Under the pieces are notes generated by a model. That model did not search any database, was not told the DNA's origin, and saw only the letters and a program-made list of their open reading frames with translations. This document shows, piece by piece, positions 13,011-27,000 of a stretch of DNA of 64,000 bases. This stretch comes from Fasciolopsis buskii (lineage: Eukaryota > Platyhelminthes > Trematoda > Plagiorchiida > Fasciolidae): positions 80,237 to 144,236 of the forward strand of contig LUCM01004380.1 of assembly GCA_008360955.1 (NCBI GenBank). Reading direction: 5' to 3'. The translations under genes and the position numbers were made by a program. The number at the start of each line of letters is the position of its first letter. Position 1 is the first letter of the stretch.

Positions 13011-15343
13011 TAAAGGTTCCTTCTGACGAGCCAAATCCAGAGCCTACTGCCATGGTTTCAAATGCCCTGCTTTCTTCCTGCGTTAGACTCCATCATCCCA
13101 CATCTCCCACAACCCCGTGCCCAGTAAGCACGTGGCCACCACAGGGGGCGATAAAACACCTCTAAAATGGCCCACTAGGAACAGTATTTAAAGTGGCGTT
13201 ATATTACGGGGTTTGATAACTTTACTGGCAAAGTCGTAAGTAGAACACTTCCGGTTTGTTTTACTCCGAAAGCTAAAACACAAAGTAACTTATTGGATTC
13301 ATATCTTAAGCACCGAAGTTGGCAACTTCAAGGAATGCGAAAAAATAACTGCCTGTTTAAGTTATAGTTGATGGCCTTCCTCGGCAAACATTCTCAACGG
13401 CAAGAAATCAATCCATGAATAGCTCCAGGTCGTGTTTATATATGTGAACACTCAAGGACATCAAGGCGGAGACGAAGGAAGGAAGCGCTGAGGTTTGCTC
13501 GCGCCCGGGTAGAACCACTGCAGCCCTTAGACTATGTAAAATGGACCAACGAGCTATGCTCAGGGTTGTAAACCTTTCTGTTGTCTCCAGTAAATAGGCG
13601 ATAGCACAACGTCTCCTGACTCGAGAGTAAGCTTTGGAGAGTTAATGGGACTACCTATAGTATGTGCAAGTCGGGCGCCAGATATATCGAAAATTCTTAA
13701 CGGGCAAAACAGTTTTGCGTATCACCAATTCACTGTAGTGACGAGGAAAAAGGAGAAGCGACTGAGCCCTTTTCTGAATTAACTGGTTCCGCAGTTGACT
13801 GCTGGTTGAACGTTCCAACAGAAGACTGCTGTAAATTAAATGGTACATATAATGACAATATGTAGTTTTAGCTCCCAACACAGGAACCCGACTCGGAAAA
13901 AAGCACCAACAGGGATGGTAAAGGTTAGTTACACTTGGGGATTAAACTTTTGCTGTCAACAGACCTGGTTCCTGCGATATCCGTAATTTCTGTCATGCGG
14001 GAATCGGCGTTGCAAATGCATGTATCAGTGGGGGCCGACAGGACAAATATTTCGACCATGTAGCAAGTTGCACCTAGACGTTCATTAATTTTTAGAGCCA
14101 AGTTGCCCACGAACGTAGGGGCATCAACATTTGGTGAAGTAACTCGATGTGTCCTTCGTCCGTTAGTGATAGCATCCTTTCTGGGTCAGCTGAATATGAA
14201 AGATGCTTATGGATAAACGGCTCTGACCGGCACGAAAGCTTGTGCGTCAGCAATAGGTAATGTTATGACTGCTGTTTCTAACCTGCATATGTTGTTCGTC
14301 ATATAAGCTAGTCAAGAGCCACCGTACAAACTGTGAGAGAAAATATGGGGTGGTGCGTCCAACGCTGCAGTTACTCCGTTTAAGACTACCTCAGAAGCTC
14401 AAGTAGCATTTGTGTTCATTGTTCCGTGACAACGGTAAGTCACCTGCTGGCTGCTTTTAGAGTAATCTTCAATAAGTTATGAGATATATTTATCCAAAGT
14501 CAGAATAATGAAGACGGATATACTTGTCGTTTTGATACCTATATATATGAATATATACCACGCGGCTACACTCCCGCAGCCACGAATAACGTTTGCTACT
14601 TTCAGGTCATACTGCCCTCATAAGCATCTTTTATCACTGTAGTAAAGTAATAATGCTCTCTCCCACTGTTTTTTAGATTTAGACAAATTTGCAGGAAAAT
14701 TTCGGGGCTATTCGTGATCCTTTGCTCCCAGGCTGTTTCGGGGGTTTCGGGGACGTTTCTGCTCCCTGGGTGTGTGCAGCGTTCATCTAGCAAGATTAGA
14801 CATTGCCATTAATGTAACAGCCTACTTTCATTTCATTTCAGAATATGAAAGAATTGCAACTGGTTGCTTATCCGTCAACGGGCCAAACCAATCCACGCTG
14901 CCGCACAGGAGTTGATGCACATAGTCAAATTAATATTTTTATACATTTCTAGATATCAAGGCTGGGATCACTTTGGTTTCCTGCAGACCATTGCGTTAGA
15001 AAAGCACAGATGAGTAAACAGATCCACCCCGGGAGTAAATGGATGCTATTAACCGACATTTAGATTTAAACTGCGATTCATTTTGTGCAGCTGTTTATAC
15101 TAGAATTTTATCAAGCTTTTCATGGGAGATTTGTGGGAAAATTTCACAAAATTCCTAAAGGGGTGTTTAGAGGGGTTTTGCAAAACAGCCATCAAAAGTG
15201 CGCTGCTCGTTGGAAAGCGCCCGTTTTTGGGGGCGCTGAGGGTATAAACATGCAAGTGATCGCCGTCTCACCGACGCCTTTTCATGCCAGTAACCTCAAC
15301 CGCCTAGCATGTACCTCATCCCAGTTACGCATTCAAGCACTTC
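13011..15343. other. no supportable gene
   Basis: No recognisable coding segment on either strand. This may be the interior of a broken LINE, since it separates the ORF1-like remnant from the CR1-type endonuclease remnant, but nothing in the sequence shows this directly. Confidence 0.4.
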
Positions 15344-16419
15344 TTGGTTCATGCGTCCAAAAACAGAATCTCAACTAACCAAAATCAGTTGAATCCCGCA
15401 GGACACCCATACCCTTCATATATCAAATTGACCACACACCCCAACACCAGTAGCCACCCTGCTAATCCAGTAACCCAACCTACGTGTACACCTAGACTGC
15501 CTGGAACCCTTGGCACATTAATCTCGTACAAGCCAACCCAGTATGAGCTTTGCCAAGTGGGAGGGCCCGCAAACGCATGGCGGCCATCTAACTTTCGATT
15601 ACAATCACGCTGTTTTGGCCCACTGTACCCGTAACTCCGCCCTGCTTCGGGAACAATCGTTGACTTCCAGTACAATACCAGTGTCCCTCCGTATTTAGAG
15701 CCTGCCGCTAATCCACCCTAATTTAATCATCTTACGAGAAACCCCTATTTAGATGCATTCCAGCCACTCCAATGCCCTTCTCCTGCCCCTGCATCCCAAG
15801 CCTTCACCCTAACCACCTTTATCCTAATAATTTTGCACAATTTAACTCAGTCCTACACTACGCCACTTGGCAGACTTTAGACACCTGTATTTTGCCTTTT
15901 GATCCACAACCTATTATAAGACTACTTTCCCAACCCACCCTTGTCCAGCGCTTGCCTCAATTTCCCCACTTGCCAAACGCCGCTCTCCTCACTCCTGTGA
16001 ATTCCAAAAGTAACTTCTACTGCAGCAAACAAGTGTGTGTACCTGACATCCGGCCGTTTCCCCGAAAATTTCCCGGGCCGCTCACCATCTCTCTAGACCG
16101 CAAGTTCCGCATTGCCTGTTTCACTAATCGACCACCTAACACTTGCATCTTCACCGGTACCATATCCCCATACGGCCATCCTCTGAAGCCCACTCATTAA
16201 CTCCCAAGCTTTTTCTATCACCACGCGTTTCAGTCCATAAATCCCTTACCATAGGCAGTCCATCACGGGTCAGCATATTTATGTATACTAGATTTTCTCC
16301 TACACCGCCGATTTCCAATATCCAAACCCCTAAAGTATCCGCCGATGATTTGCCCCCCACAGAATCCTTATATTGGATAACCCACTGGCCTAAATGTTGT
16401 CGTGAATTTCTTCCACTCC
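15344..16419 (+). repeat. C-rich, proline-coding tract upstream of CR1 endonuclease remnant
   Basis: The + strand is strongly C-rich and purine-poor over about 1 kb, giving open frames rich in Pro, Ser, Thr and His (15344-15634, 15772-16200, 16143-16463). The frames overlap and show no family motif. The compositional bias ends where the CR1-type endonuclease begins, so the tract is most simply the 5' part of the same old non-LTR element. An independent protein is not supported. Confidence 0.4.
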
Positions 16420-16960
16420 TCCTGAACTCCCGCTCACTAACTTATAAAAGAAGGGGCCTATGACTACTGGCGGTTAAAAATTCTAACGATGCTATCCCGA
16501 TAACAGAGACTTATTCAACATATCACAGCTTCATTTTGTCCCTTTAGTTGGCGGGTTACAGTTCCTACCAAGCTAATGGGTGAAATCGTAGAGGAGGCGG
16601 TTGCCTAGCCTACGTAGAGCAGCCCCACAAAGCTTCCATTCTCCATTGACCACTGCTTAATTCTGTCCCCGACACTCTGGCTGCATATGCAATTACCTGA
16701 GCTCTCAATCCTCATGGGATGTATATACTGGCCACCTGACTCGATAATTCTGATATCTTTCGTTTCACCCAAACCTCCCTTCATCATTCTGATCTCCCCT
16801 CCTGCCGTAAGATATTTGCAGGTGACTTCAATGCCCCAAAATTCGTTGTTCCTCCTTGTCCGACCGAGCAATCTCATTTGAATTTGTTCTTGAGACGCAC
16901 GGTGAATGATGGGCTCAGCATGTCACCACGCCCAACAACTCAGTAGTGTTACAAACCAGC
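16420..16960 (+). mobile_element. decayed CR1-type non-LTR retrotransposon, endonuclease domain
   Basis: Consecutive + strand segments give the motif order of a CR1/Jockey-type apurinic-like endonuclease. LNSRSLTYKRRGL (about 16422) corresponds to the start of the domain. ITETYS (about 16500) follows, then GGCLAYV (about 16600), GCIYWPPDS (about 16718-16744), and the catalytic-loop motif AGDFNAP (about 16817-16837). The segments fall in different frames and are separated by stops, so the copy is inactive. No reverse transcriptase of the same element was found downstream. Confidence 0.65.
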
Positions 16961-17779
16961 AGTTACCCCTTCCTTGTACAGTAATACTGAGAAAATGTGT
17001 GCACTGCCACAGTCGCATCCAAGGATCCACCGGATCCAGCAAAACAGTATTGCACCTTAAGGTATATGTAAAACGCGTAGCTGTCAAGGCAAGATTTACC
17101 GCTATGGTACATCTAGGGAGTGCACCGAATTCTTGTGCTTATACTACTTCACTCGACTTGAGCATCTGAAAAACATTCCCAATGTTCCAATTTAGTGTAC
17201 GCATCTACATGGAACACTTCTGATAAACTTCGGATTTACTTGCATGCCCTGAAGTAGCACTACGTAGACACCAGTATCCAGAATCGGAAACGAAACATTC
17301 AAGGTGCTCAGCGAACAGTTCATATGCGCACCACGTGTAAAGAAAAGTTTTCTATTCCAGTAGAAGGTCACTGGGACTAAGGCATGAGCAAATGTAGTAC
17401 CCGAAAAGAAGGCATCGCTGCCGCTAAGCCGCATCTAAATACACCCATGCATCCACTTAAAGGCCATTATCCAACGAAGAGAAGTAAGCAAGCTCTTCAG
17501 AATGCAAGTATAACTTTCGATTTGTCCACAGGGCAACTTTGTTACATGAGCCAGGTGAACAATTTAAGGGCCGCGTAATGGTGACAGCCCGTTGCAGATA
17601 ACACGAAACCGCGAACACAATTCAGCGTATATCGCAGTAAGACTAATTCACCGACCAGAAGAGAATAAGGAATCTCGAGTAAGATTGATTAAAAAATTTT
17701 ATTTGGAATAACCCACAAACACTGTAGCCATGACCCACCAGGGAAGCGCCCACTTTTCCACTTAGCGCCGTGAGATCTG
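16961..17779. other. no supportable gene
   Basis: Short open frames only. No motif, repeat or splice structure recognised. Confidence 0.4.
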
Positions 17780-18000
17780 CTCACCATTACCGTCCAGAGC
17801 AATGATAGCTTCAGATTTTACGTCGGCGTCTTGCAGTCGACCCAGCCACTGCTTTCGTTTTAACTAGCCCAGTAGTTTGGCCCGTTCTGTTCTTTCCTTG
17901 CGTAGATGGCGTAATATCTCCATGACTGGCAGTTGCCATGGTGAGATAAACCCTAAGGGATCCTAAAGTCTTTCTATCGATGATCGAACCCCCGTCGAGT
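17780..18000 (-). mobile_element. possible BEL/Pao pol fragment
   Basis: Minus-strand translation contains DPLGFISPWQLPVMEILRHL, closely resembling the conserved 'FDPLGxLSP' block between the reverse transcriptase and RNase H of BEL/Pao polyproteins. It is followed by a segment with KQWLGRLQDA. Stops interrupt the frame. The integrase remnant at 10740-11650 is on the same strand and could be part of the same family, but 6 kb of unassigned sequence separates them. Confidence 0.4.
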
Positions 18001-18669
18001 TAAAGATGTTTCCCACATATTCCGCCGATGGAAGAATGTAGAATCATGCCCTCCATTGGATATCTACGAACGTCCTTTGGACATTGTGCCCTTTGGATCC
18101 CGTTAGGTTTTAATAGTGAGTATTTGCGCAACAAGTATCCAAAATGATGCGAATCTAAAATAAAAGCAAGACTGACCTGCATGATTCTACCGCAAAGAGT
18201 TAAAAATCAACAAACCGTGTAAATGTGCTAACCTCAATGCAGAAATAAAAATGGACCAGAAAATTAAAGCCCAGTGCGCGAACAGGCAGGAGCTTCATGA
18301 CCCACAGCAAGAACACACCAGTGTTTCTCAAAAAGAGTGACGTAAACAAACTAAGTGACGGACACATTATCCGTGTGCGTCACATCTGTCCAGTATGCGC
18401 GGTTATCGAATGAGCGGGAGAAATTTAAATACAATCCCTTTAACTTGATGCGGCATACATTGCAACCAGTATCACCTTAGTAGGCTACGATATTTCATAG
18501 GGTTCAAATCGCAAAGCTTGGCGTCTAGGCAGGAAACGCTTCACCATTGACTGATACTACGTCGCCACCAGGAGTGGTGATGAAAAGTTGGCGACCTTAA
18601 GTCTAGGAACAGCCGTAAGAACACCATGAAACTCATCAATGTGAACATCGACCAGCACAAATTTTCAAC

Positions 18670-18850
18670 TCCGGGGAAGCATGGTAATAACTTTTTTCAG
18701 CCTTTTTGGGATATATGTCCTCTTGTTTCCAGTTATCAGTAGGTCCAAATTTGCTTGATACTGCATATCCGTAAGTCAATTTATCTGCTGAACATAACGA
18801 GTCAGGCCATTAGTGAAAAGCCATGCCAAGAACTCATCGCCATTGGCAAT
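18670..18850 (-). mobile_element. possible LINE endonuclease C-terminal fragment
   Basis: Minus-strand residues DEFLAWLFTNGLTRYVQQIN, then after a stop LTDMQ, ANLDLLIT, resemble the end of many LINE endonucleases (FLxWL..NGLTQHV..PTR....SxLDLxxT). One stop lies inside. No flanking catalytic motif was found, so this stays tentative. Confidence 0.35.
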
Positions 18851-20931
18851 CGTAGGTGCACTTTCGCCAACGTAGCTGAACTCAAGTGAGTTTAGTCCTA
18901 CCAATACAGCGAAACAAAGTGGTCAGGTCATCACGCTCCGCAGCAGCATCATCAGCACAGAGCAGTCCGCCTTGACCATCTGCGGAGTTTCTTAAATGCA
19001 TAATACTTTCACATGCACTCTCCTTAGGCCACCGGGGGACTGTACGACCCGCGCATTTGAAGAAGATGGAGTAGATGGGGCAACTTTTTGCCTACAATCA
19101 GGATCCACGAGTAGCAAAACCCTACCGCCTTGTTAGCTGTCAACTCCATTGTATCTATGATGGCAAAACCCTCCGGAATAATGATAGATTGATCTTCTTC
19201 CAACGACGGCTCGAAGACAGATCTTGGCTCGTTGCCAATGCCACACACACTTTCCAGACTTCAGGCATTGGCACATCATTATGTGCTGCCTTCCGCGTAC
19301 GACCTAGACCCTATTAGGCTTCCGCTATTTATCGTTCCCCGGATGCAGTCAAGGAGAGAACCATCCGCTTTTTTGAGGAAGTAGAACCTCAGCAGCGGCT
19401 TTGAGCTTTTCTCAAAAGCTGCTCTCGCCCACTGCCTTACTGGCAGTGAGCGCCATATGGCCATCCCCCCCGTCGTGGTACTCCAAAAGGATACTAAGGT
19501 TTTAGTTCTGCGGGCTGGTTTTTGCACTGATAAGGTTTCCGGGTCTCCTTTCTACCCAAGGCCTTCCCTGTTGCCGTTCCAACATCCCAGGTAAGGTGCA
19601 TCAGAACTTTCTCGGGATTCTGTCAAGGTACTGCTACTTTGTCTACACCTTTAACATCGCTGACGTTTATCGTCGGGTACCACTGCGGAAATGGGACTGG
19701 ACTCCCTACTAGTCGGTGCGGCTTCGTAGTTATAATTCAGTTCTGCATGAACAGAAGGATTTCGTTGGCCACCCTTCATTCCAACGTCGAATAAAAAATG
19801 GGCACTTTAGTCTTCTGAAATTTAAGCACAAGGCCCGGGGTTTAGGGAGCCTGCTGCGATGAAAGGAGCGCTGATTTACGCATCACTATGCCGGCAGTGA
19901 TGGCTCTCCCAGAGTAATCACCAGGACCTTTCCAGTTTTGTGCCCAACGCGGGCAGCTTGACATGACGGCAAATATTTGTTGCGGATGTTGTTAAACCTT
20001 TTTGGGGTTGGCCAAGGATGCCGCGATCCCAGCACCATCCAGATATCAGATCTATTGCATTCACACACCTAGGGCTGTAGGGTGCCCGGACGGCCACGTA
20101 ATACTGAGGACGAGGCTGTGAACTAACCATTTCATAGACTTTGTTTCGATAATCACCAGCAACTGCAACTGTCCGGCAACAAAGTCTTGCCTTTCGACGG
20201 AAAGACTCGGTTTTACCTGCCGTTTGATTGCCTACCTTTTGTAGTTTCTCAATTCTCGGGTTGAGAGGTTAAGATCATCCTATCACGCTTGTTCCGCTTG
20301 GGTTCCTCGCGGGCTCTTTTCTTATTATTTCGAAGCCTCATTCTCATCGACCGTTCTGCTCTCCTGAACTCCCAGCAAAATTTACCAGCGTATTCCGGTG
20401 CGATGCCTCCTTAACCCGGTTAATATCGGTAGTCATTTTGTCCTTTCTCTCTTCGTACAGTCAAGTTCTGATTCGTCCAATGTGTTCCAGACAAGTAAAA
20501 GACAAAGTTGAGGCCCGCTAGCGCATGGCCAAAGAGCCTGGGACCCATCAGAAAACAAATAATTTTCTATCCGGTGCAGTGTTGAAAGCCAAGGAAGTAA
20601 ACTGACGACACACCTGTGAGGATTCTTGTTTGACTGTTTCGTTCACTTTTGTCCCAAACAGACTGAAATGAAATGAGCTTGTGCAATACTTCAAAACTCA
20701 ACTGCTTTTAATCTTGACGGAATAACCGACTCACTGGGCTTCACCTCAGATTATCTTCTTTGTTATATATTTGAAGCCATTTTTAGCGTGAATCCCACCA
20801 TATCAACACGACCCTGATTACTTTGAAACCTTCCCCTGACAAGTGTGGTCTTGTTTTAATGGTTGCCTTGGGCGCGGCGAGCGGTCTTCCTCGTAGTTCC
20901 TATTGGTTACCTAGGTGATCTGGTTTTGGAT
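18851..20931. other. upstream region of tra2; no gene seen
   Basis: No coding segment could be assigned. The last few hundred bases must include the promoter or 5' untranslated region of tra2, but no TATA box or defined initiator is evident. AG acceptor-like sites (for example CCTAG at about 20911-20915) precede the start codon and could in principle accept a spliced leader. This cannot be decided from DNA alone. Confidence 0.4.
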
Positions 20932-21026
20932 ATGCATCGGGCGGAGTCTCCCGTCACTTCAAACGGTTATAGGGCAAGTGATTCTCCCAGGGGACGTCGT
21001 TACAGTCGCTCACGTTCACGTTCCAG
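20932..21026 (+). CDS. tra2: tra2 exon 1
   Basis: Starts with ATG CAT CGG and ends in RYSRSRSRS, then AG|GTAATT (phase 2). It encodes the N-terminal RS region. The 31-nt intron that follows (21027-21057) ends GTCTCAG. Confidence 0.85.
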
Positions 21027-24000
21027 GTAATTTATTACTTTTGAGTTGACGTCTCAGGTCGCATTCCCGTCGATATCGCAGCCGAAGCGGGAGTCGGGAT
21101 TACGGACGACGGAGCCCTGGTTATGGACACAGGAGTTCTAACCGGAAGTATGTGAATTACTCAGTAACGGCCACTAGTTTGAGTTGTTAATGTCATTAAT
21201 TAGCAATTGCCTTTTCTCATCGAATTCCTCTTATGTAATCGTGATACAATCTTGAGGTGTTGAAGTATTTCACAATTTTAGGGTTTATTCAGGAATAGTC
21301 TTCACCGTAAAACTCTCTTTCCGTTGGTTTACCGTGGTGGCGTTGTAATGTATTTGTTCTCGGGATTAATTTTCCAAAGCGCGAACAGTAATGAGGGCAT
21401 TCCTTCAGTGTTCTGTTTCACAACCGTGTTTCAACAGACTAGGTCGAAGTCGGGAAATGATGTAAGCAATTAGAAGGTCTCAAAACCGTTGGAGAATAGT
21501 TGTAGAAGTCGTTTTAAATGTGACCCTGAATTTGTCTTCTTTTCCGAAGTCGCGGTTGACTAATCCCGTCGGTCGACAGAATAGACAAGACTCAAGCCAA
21601 CGATAGGACGCGAGAACAGTGTTATATACTATTGGCATCGGCGCAGCACTGATACCACAATGTACGAGGTGGCAAACCACAGCAGCGAGGTGTGAAGTCG
21701 TTAAAGTTATTTAAATCTCGAATAGTGCAACGCAGGCGGAAAGGCACAACTGGTGTGCGATATCATGCGTCCAATTAGATCTTGAAGACAATGATGTCTG
21801 AAAGTATTGGATTTTCTCTGAAAAGCCTATGCCATTGCACGGCAATAAATTATCTTTCCGCACTTAATTGTCGCGGTATTCCTACTTGAATGGCAGACGC
21901 TTGCGAACCAGTCTCACCGTCGGAGTTAGATGGGCCATTCTGTCTGTCTGTTTCAACGGTAAGGCCCATAGAATTGGACCTGAGAGGTGAATGTCCAACT
22001 GAATTTTATTTTATTTTATTTTTATCTTGTTTTTTTATTTCTGGGCTTACGACTGTTGGGGAAACCAGAATGAGACTTAGGGGCCTGCATGAAGTTTCGT
22101 TTTTACCGAATTGTTCATTTATTGTTCCCGGGAAGTCATGAACAGATGGCGCAAACCCTCGACACCTGACCGCTGGTCTTACTAATTGATGAAATAGCGC
22201 CACAAACTCCGCCGTGTCCCAGCATCGTACGTCATCATCGTTCAGCGTTAAACAGCAAGGCAAGCCTCATTGACCACCGCCTTTTCTCCAGTTACATGTT
22301 TCTATGAAGAGTAAATGTCAAAGGGGAACAGGTAGTAGACTTACACAGGTGAAAAAAGATAATATGCTACTGCAACCAACACACGGAACAGTCTGACTCT
22401 GCTCTTCCGGTGGAGAGCACTGAATAGGGCTGACCGATGCACTGAGTCGGAAGCACCTTTCCAGTCAGGAAAGACTACGGTCGTAGGGTGGCGGTGCATG
22501 TGGCGCGTTTCTGGTATTTGGCGAAGAGTGAATGTTTGGTCGATTCAACCAACCTGGACGAAATTCGGCCTTCTGTTCGAGTGTTACTCGCGAATCGGTG
22601 TCGAACGGCGCAGCACTGCCGAAGCTAAGGCCTTAAACAAAGCCAACAATCAATGCCTGTACCCTTCTTGAAGATGGGTACAGTCAGAGACTCGCCCCAC
22701 GGCAACGGGATACGCTCCTCTTTCCAACTTCCATGAAACAATGAGGTAAATGATCTCATCAGTGCTTCTCCATCCATTTTGCGAACCTGGAGGAAGTTCT
22801 TCGCAGCCGGCTGCTCTTCCCTTCAGAAGTTGAATATCAGACTGCATTTCCAATTCCGTTAGGGGGTCGACGGACACTTCCCAAGGATTCGCAGCTGCAG
22901 ACGTTGGCCTAAATACGTTAGCGTGCGGTCAGCTAAACTGATCTTTGACGTGCTCAGCCCAGCGGTCCAGCCTTTGTTGTCTGCCATGGATGAGCTCTAT
23001 TTCTATCACTCGACTTCACTAACCAAAGTTCGCCGACTACCGGTGTCGCGTGTAGGCTTACACAGTATTTGACTGTTACCTAAAGCTCCTGCATAACTGG
23101 AGAAGTCTTTCCCCGTTATCTTTTCGCTGAACAGACAAGGCGCATCGCCCACCTAAACAAGATTTTGGTGCACTAAGTTTTACAACTGGCCCATTTAAAT
23201 CACCTGCCACCACTACAATGTCAGAGCGTTTGCTTTTCCGAACAAGGTTAACTAGCTCGTCATAAAGCTCGTGTTCTTTCATGTCAGGCTACAGTCTGTT
23301 GCGGCGTAGGCCGAGATGATAAAAAGGCTGCGCTATCCTTCCAGACGTTGACTGCTTCCTGCAAGCTTACAGTACGCAAGCCGCTGTTCACTATGATCCA
23401 GTTTGAAAGGGCCGATTCAGCCTTCACACTTAAGTGTTCTACACCGCGTTGACCCACAGCTTGAGTTGCTTCGTCCCCTGTGGTTCGCGTGAAATATCTT
23501 GCCTGTTGGTCAGCCTGCATGGGGGTGCGCATATTGAAGGTGCCGAGTTTCAGAGTAGTTTGGGAAAATGTGAGCTAGCAGGTCGAAAACGATTCACTAC
23601 GCTATTTGACGGGAAACCGTCGCGAATATCAGACCTGTTATCATTGGGAGGCAGAGCGAGAAATGAAATTTGGTTAGGGACGAAGAGACAGGTTGGATAA
23701 AAGGAACTTTGAGCAGTAGCACACTTATTACAACCCGCCATGTTCGATGCAATCGGCACTGCGATCCTGATTATCCTGCGCGACGACCGATGCAGTGGAA
23801 ATCATGGGGGTTCATGGGGCAATGGCGGACGGGTACTGCTAGGGAGTTCAGCCGCTAAGCAGAAGAACAACTAGGGTTTTCGACCAAAACCTTTGGTTCT
23901 GACAAGCACCTAATCGCCAGGCAGCGGGATGTGGATGAGTGGAAGCCCATCTACTTGGATCAGTTGTTCTTCCACCGGTTTTTCCAACTAAGCCGTTAAC

Positions 24001-27000
24001 TCAGATCAACCCCCGACTCGGAGGACCAGAAGACTACTTTGTGGGGCCTCTTTTATTCAATCTGTCTTTTCTGTCTCCAACCCAATCTGTTTGCTCCTTC
24101 TGCCTACCCATAGTATCTCCATTGATAACACGCCCGATACTTGCGACAGTTTATTGTCAAGTAGTGTAGTAGGTGGTTTTTATTCCGTTAGCTCACATTT
24201 TCTCAAGCCTCGTCAGCCTCTGCATCCGGGTTTCTTCAATGTGCGCAGTTTAATGCAGGCTGGCCAACAGGCATGTTTGGTTCTGACAGCAGACTCACTT
24301 TCGATTGATGTCTGATGCGTGAATGAAAGACGAATTCAGGATTCGAGTAGAGTAATTCAACTGACTGCGCCAAACGTCTCGTCAAGATATTTTCTTCGCA
24401 CTTCAGGAGACGAAGCAGCTCAAGCTGTGGGTCAACGTGGTGTAGGAATAGTCTTGGGTGAGAAGGCTGAAGCAGCCCTTTTAGATTGGATCCCAGTCAA
24501 CAGTCGCTTGTGTGCCATGAGACTGCAGGGATCGGTCGGCGTCCGAAAGGGTAGTAGTGTTAAGCGTAATTTATCTCGGCGTACGCTGCAACAGACTGCA
24601 GCACTGATATGGAGAAAGATGAGTTTTACGCTAACCTCGTCACCCTTGTTCGGAAGAGCAAACGCTCTGATAATGTAGTGGTAGCAGGTGACTTTAATGC
24701 ACAAGTTGGCAAACTTAATGCATCGGAGTCCTGTTTAGGTGGGCGATGCGCCTTGCCTGCACAGCGAACAGACAACGGGGAAAGACTTCTCCAATTCTGT
24801 GCATATAATCATTTATTCCTATCTAGTACGAATTTCCGACGCAGTTCGCGTCGCACAGCGACATGGCGCTCTAACTCGACAGGTACTCTAAGTCTGATTG
24901 ACCATATCGCAGTTAGCTACCGTTGGCGCGGTTCTGTCCAGAACTGTAGATCATACTGAACCACGTACGTCGAATCAGACCATGCGTTAGTTTGAATGCG
25001 ATTTTTGCTGCAGCTGAATGGCCATCGACGCAGGCCACAAATCCGATTGGCTGTCGAACGTTTGTCTGATTCGGCTGTTCGCAACAGCTACGAACAAAAA
25101 CTGTCCGAGGGACTAAGAACTGCGACCAGTAGCATTGTGGACGATCAGTGGGATCAAATTAAGCAGGCGGTGCATATGGCAGCAAATTTCGCCTGTGGTT
25201 CAAGATCTAGCATTCGTCAAAAATACTGGATCCAGCAAGGGCCGCTAAGTTTAATGGAGCAAAAACGCGAGCTGCCTAACTGCAAGGAAATGAGTAAGAT
25301 GCGTCGGCAGTTGCAGCGTCAGTTGACCATAAGCCTTGGGAATGACCGCGAAAACTGGTGGGGTAAGGTAGACAAGAAGATGGAAGTGGCGTCCGCTTCA
25401 GGTAACAGTCAAAAACTGTTTAAGCTTATACGCGACAGCGGTGGGCGGCGAACTTCGGTTAGTGAAGTCGTGTGTGTTTGGACTGGAGAGCTGATCCATG
25501 GTAGACAGGAAAGAATTGACCGTTGGGCAGAACATTTCAAGGATCAGTTTAGCTGGCCATACGCTATCGTATCTAGTCCGACGTCTGGAGGTGTGAATCC
25601 TTGGGAGGTGTCACTTGATCCTCCAGCGGAAGTGGAGGTGGAGTCGAGTGTTCGGCTTCGGAAGAGGGGAAAATATGCCGGGAGCTCACGCATGGATTAA
25701 CAATGGCTAAATTCTGCCTCCAGAGGCGTTCTCATGTTCATTTCCCCTTCTTGTACGACTTTACTTTCGGTATTTGAACACCCATGATATTGCCCTGATG
25801 AGCGACGGTGCACAAGGAGTTCAGTACGCGATTGATTGGTTCCCGATTAAGGAGTCCAGATACGGTATACACCTTCAAAGTGCAGAGTACTTCAAGACTA
25901 ACAGGAGTCTGTGTCCACACTCACTTTGTGACGAGTAGTTGAAGGTAGTCAGTAACTTTAAGTAGCTCGGGGATCCGGTCACACCTGACAGTGTTGGGAT
26001 GATCGCGTCACAAATGACGGAAGCGGGAGCAGCTGTCGCGAACCTGTGACACTCGTATCCAGTTTTCCCTCAAAAAGGTGTAGAAGACTATAGCTCCCAG
26101 GATTCTTTACGGTTGAAAGACGTTGGGGATGCCCGGCGACTTTATTTTCGGTCACCAATATCTCCGAAGCCTTGCCTGTGTTTAATGCGTACATCGGATG
26201 AGCAAAGACAAGGTGCGTCGTCGTGCGTTAAGTGCAGTCGGTCGCTTTCGGCGACTGGGATACGTACTGCATAGAAAAGAGTGAATATTACTTTCACAGT
26301 TCTGTTGGTACGATAGATATAAGGGAGGTTCGTTAACTGTCAGGCGCTGCAGCACTCGCTTGTCCTCTTACAGCTTTTCCACCGCCCAGTACCCTCAGGT
26401 TGGAATGGTAGAAATTCACGGCATGCGTATATCACCCGCACGTATGTGACTCGGTAACATGATTAATTGGCATAGTATAAATTCCGTGAATAGCTGCAGT
26501 TTCAGAAAAGAAGTGTGTTTGTTCCAACCCGATCGTATTTCATGGAATATTTCACGTGATATTGCGAGCATTGTACTCGCATACCTATGGTCGCGTTGAG
26601 TTATATGGTGAACTACCAAGTTCATTCGAAACGATTAGTGGCGTTCGACAAGGGTGTCCCATATCCCCATTCTTATTCAATTTCGGCATGGTCGAAGTGA
26701 TGAAAGATGCTTTAGGAGGTCTCCGGGATGTAGGAGTCGAACTCGGAAATGAAGAAAACCATGCGGCCGAGATTACGCAGACGACGTCGTGTGCCTGTTC
26801 GAGTCTGCGGACCATGCACAACGGGCACTAGATAGACTGTCAAGATCGGTTGCTCGGTTTGGCATGTGCTTTGCACCTTCAAAGTGCAAAGTACTGTTAC
26901 AGGACTGGACGACAGTAGCGCCGAACTTGATACTGGCTGGAGAGGAGCTGACAATTGTGGACCGTTTCACCTACCTTGATAGCTGCGTGTCTAACGATGG

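Noticed and set aside
15772..16200. Proline-rich 142-codon frame as a host gene
   Set aside because: The openness follows from C-rich composition, overlapping frames are equally open, and it abuts a decayed CR1-type endonuclease.
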